Assembly: GCA_035248725.1 (NCBI GenBank)
Contig: DATFHG010000212.1
Coordinates: 1-14,477, forward strand
DNA: 14,477 nucleotides
Reading direction: 5' to 3'
Source: DASPMP01 sp035248725
GTDB lineage: Bacteria; Gemmatimonadota; Gemmatimonadetes; Gemmatimonadales; Gemmatimonadaceae
Positions 12,581 through 14,477 of this stretch are shown here, piece by piece. The stretch's first letter is position 1; each line of letters begins with the position of its first letter. A model generated the notes under the pieces. That model searched no databases. It worked only from the letters and a program-made list of their open reading frames with translations, and was not told the origin of the DNA. A program made the translations under genes and the position numbers.

Positions 12581-14477
12581 ATGCGATTCGTTGCCCAGCT
12601 CGCGACGCTCGGCGTCGCGCTCGCCTCCATCGCGGACGCTCAGCTCGCTCCGCGCGACAGCATCCGGCGCGACAGCGCCCGCACACTCGAGACCGTCACC
12701 GTGTCCGCCATTCGCGCGGGCGAAACGGCGCCCGTCTCCGCGCGCGTGATGGGCGCGCGCGAGATCGCCGCGAAGGCCTTCGGGCAGGACGTCCCGCTGC
12801 TGCTCCAGGGAACGCCATCGCTGACGTCCTACGCGGAGACGGGCAATTACTGGGGCTACAGCTACATCCGGATTCGCGGCATCGATCAGTCGCGCATCAA
12901 CCTCACGCTCGACGGAATTCCGCTGAACGATCCGGAGGACGAAGTCCTCTACTTCACGGACTTCCCGGATCTCGCGAACAGCCTCTCGTCGGTGCAGGTG
13001 CAGCGCGGCGTCGGGACGAGCGCGCCGGGCACGGCATCGTATGGCGGCTCGATCAACCTGCAGTCGGTGCCCGTGGCGACGACGCCACGGAATGCGGAGG
13101 TGCAGCTGCAGGGCGGCTCATTCGGGACGATGCGCGCGAGCGCGGAGTACGCGTCCGGCATCCTGGACGGACGTTTCGCCATGTACGGACGTCTGTCCGG
13201 GGTGCGCTCGTCGGGCTACCGGCTGCATTCGGGGACGGATGCGCGCTCGGGGTTCTTCTCGGCCGCGTACCTCGGCGACCGCGACATGCTCAAGCTCACC
13301 GCGACGGCGGGACTGTTTCAGGATACGCTTGCGTACTACGGGGCGACGCGCGCGGAGCTGGATACCAACCGCCGCGGCAACATCCTGCGTGCGGACGAGA
13401 CCGACGGCTTCGGCGAACGGCTGGTCGCGCTGTCCTACACGCGGTCGCTCGACGCGGCGGCGTCGCTGTCCATCACGGCGTACCGCACGTCGGCGACGGG
13501 ACGCTACGGCGTGTGCATCGCCAACTGCGGCGAGCCGGTGGCGTCCGCCAACGACTGTGGTGTGTCGACGGCCGCATGCCTGTGGGACTTTCACCTCGAC
13601 TTCGCCTGGTACGGCGCGACGGCGACGTGGACGAGAGACGCCGCGCACATGCACGCCAGCGCGGGACTGAACGCGAACACGTACGCGCGCGACCACTACG
13701 CGTTCGACGAGCCGGGGAACGGCTCGCCGCTCTATCTCAACACGGGCCGCAAGGGCGACGTGAGCGGCTTCGGCAAGGTGGCGCTCGAGGCGGGACGCTG
13801 GACGCCGTTCCTCGACGTGCAGCTGCGTCGCGCACAGTTTCACTACGTGCCCGATGCCGCCGCGGGCATCACCAGCACGTCGCTGGCCTGGACCTTCGTG
13901 AACCCGAAGGCGGGCGTCACGCTGGCGCTGACGCCCCATGTCAGCGCGTACGCGTCGTATGGGGTGAACGCGCGCGAGCCTGCCCGGAACGATCTCCTGG
14001 GCGGGTTGGACAACGTGGACTCGAGCTCGGTGGCGTTCGTCGCGCCGCTGACGCGCGTGCGACCGGAGCATGCGCACGATCTGGAAGCCGGCGTGCGCCT
14101 GCGGCGCGAGCGCGTGTCGCTGGACGCGAACGTCTTCTCGATGCAGTTCCGCGACGAGATCCTTCCGATCGGACAGCTGAGCTACATCGGCACGCCGCTG
14201 CGGGTGAACGTGCACTCGAGCTGGCGTCGCGGCGTCGAGCTCGACGCGACGGCGACGCCGACGGCGCGGGTCGAGCTTGGGCTCACGGCGACCGCGATGC
14301 GCGCCCGGATCGCCGACTTCGTCGACGAATCCACGGGACAGGAGTATCGCGACGTCGAACCGTTGCTGACCCCGCGTTTCACGAGCAGCCAGCGCGCCAG
14401 GATCGCGCTCGCGCCGCAACTGTCGGTTTCGCTCGCCGGGCGTTTCAGCTCACGCGCGCAGCTGGACAACACCGGGA
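12581..14477 (+). CDS. TonB-dependent receptor, predicted thiamine-related importer (3' partial)
   Basis: The frame is open from ATG 12581 to the window end, 632 residues, with the rest beyond the edge. A signal peptide (MRFVAQLATLGVALASIADA) ends before Gln21. ETVTV at 37-41 is a TonB-box-like segment. The plug domain spans about 38-165 (LLLQGTPSLTSYAETG, YSYIRIRGIDQSRINLTLDG, VQVQRGVGTSAPGTASYGGS). Alternating beta-barrel strands follow. Four Cys (312, 316, 326, 333) cluster in a probable extracellular loop. The receptor would import a scarce ligand across the outer membrane using TonB energy. The TPP riboswitch overlapping its ribosome site points to thiamine or a precursor as ligand; that is inference from regulation. 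The start is supported by the signal peptide and by GGGAG at six-base spacing. Confidence 0.93.
   Translation, partial: MRFVAQLATLGVALASIADAQLAPRDSIRRDSARTLETVTVSAIRAGETAPVSARVMGAREIAAKAFGQDVPLLLQGTPSLTSYAETGNYWGYSYIRIRGIDQSRINLTLDGIPLNDPEDEVLYFTDFPDLANSLSSVQVQRGVGTSAPGTASYGGSINLQSVPVATTPRNAEVQLQGGSFGTMRASAEYASGILDGRFAMYGRLSGVRSSGYRLHSGTDARSGFFSAAYLGDRDMLKLTATAGLFQDTLAYYGATRAELDTNRRGNILRADETDGFGERLVALSYTRSLDAAASLSITAYRTSATGRYGVCIANCGEPVASANDCGVSTAACLWDFHLDFAWYGATATWTRDAAHMHASAGLNANTYARDHYAFDEPGNGSPLYLNTGRKGDVSGFGKVALEAGRWTPFLDVQLRRAQFHYVPDAAAGITSTSLAWTFVNPKAGVTLALTPHVSAYASYGVNAREPARNDLLGGLDNVDSSSVAFVAPLTRVRPEHAHDLEAGVRLRRERVSLDANVFSMQFRDEILPIGQLSYIGTPLRVNVHSSWRRGVELDATATPTARVELGLTATAMRARIADFVDESTGQEYRDVEPLLTPRFTSSQRARIALAPQLSVSLAGRFSSRAQLDNTG

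Noticed and set aside
13118..14419. 433-codon open frame on the minus strand opposite the TonB receptor
   Set aside because: It is Arg-rich with no motifs, and the plus strand carries a convincing receptor with signal peptide, plug and riboswitch.

Overview
The window is very GC-rich, gene-dense bacterial chromosome from a diderm. Gene content suggests a Gemmatimonadota-type organism: carboxypeptidase-regulatory-like and TonB-plug proteins, a YncE/phosphoesterase fusion lipoprotein, an S41 processing protease, a glycine-zipper lipoprotein and a TonB-dependent receptor. That placement is inference from gene families, since no rRNA or other phylogenetic marker is present. I see no CRISPR array, insertion sequence, phage gene or tRNA. 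The region looks like housekeeping and envelope chromosome rather than a mobile island.

Bases 1-4689 hold four tightly interlocked genes. A secreted carboxypeptidase-regulatory/plug-like protein (5' end outside the window) runs into a convergent lipoprotein with an HExxHxxGxxH zinc-protease motif. That lipoprotein is divergent from an Hsp15-type S4 RNA-binding protein (hslR), which is convergent with an S41 C-terminal processing protease. Stop codons overlap at two junctions and start codons overlap at CATG at the third.

Bases 4763-6940 hold a small NAD-salvage unit on the minus strand: pnuC (nicotinamide riboside uptake) overlaps a NadR-type ribosylnicotinamide kinase by 4 bp. Divergent from it is a two-domain Sua5 threonylcarbamoyl-AMP synthase. 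Bases 6930-11016 hold a Rieske/FAD-NAD oxidoreductase (minus) and, divergently, a large lipoprotein joining a YncE-like beta-propeller to an alkaline-phosphatase-superfamily phosphoesterase.

Bases 11017-12411 carry three small minus-strand genes with structured spacers: infA, a cold-shock protein gene and a glycine-zipper lipoprotein gene. Two large palindromes fill the spacers after the csp gene and after the lipoprotein gene. A promoter, small hairpin and intrinsic terminator lie upstream of the csp start codon. A likely infA terminator lies inside the last codons of the opposing phosphoesterase gene.

Bases 12455-14477 carry a promoter, a TPP riboswitch whose last conserved segment doubles as the ribosome binding site, and a TonB-dependent receptor that runs off the right edge. 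The arrangement predicts an outer-membrane importer of thiamine or a thiamine precursor that is shut off when TPP is abundant. The strongest leads are this riboswitch-receptor pair, the csp leader with its built-in terminator, the intergenic palindromes, and the overlapping gene junctions.
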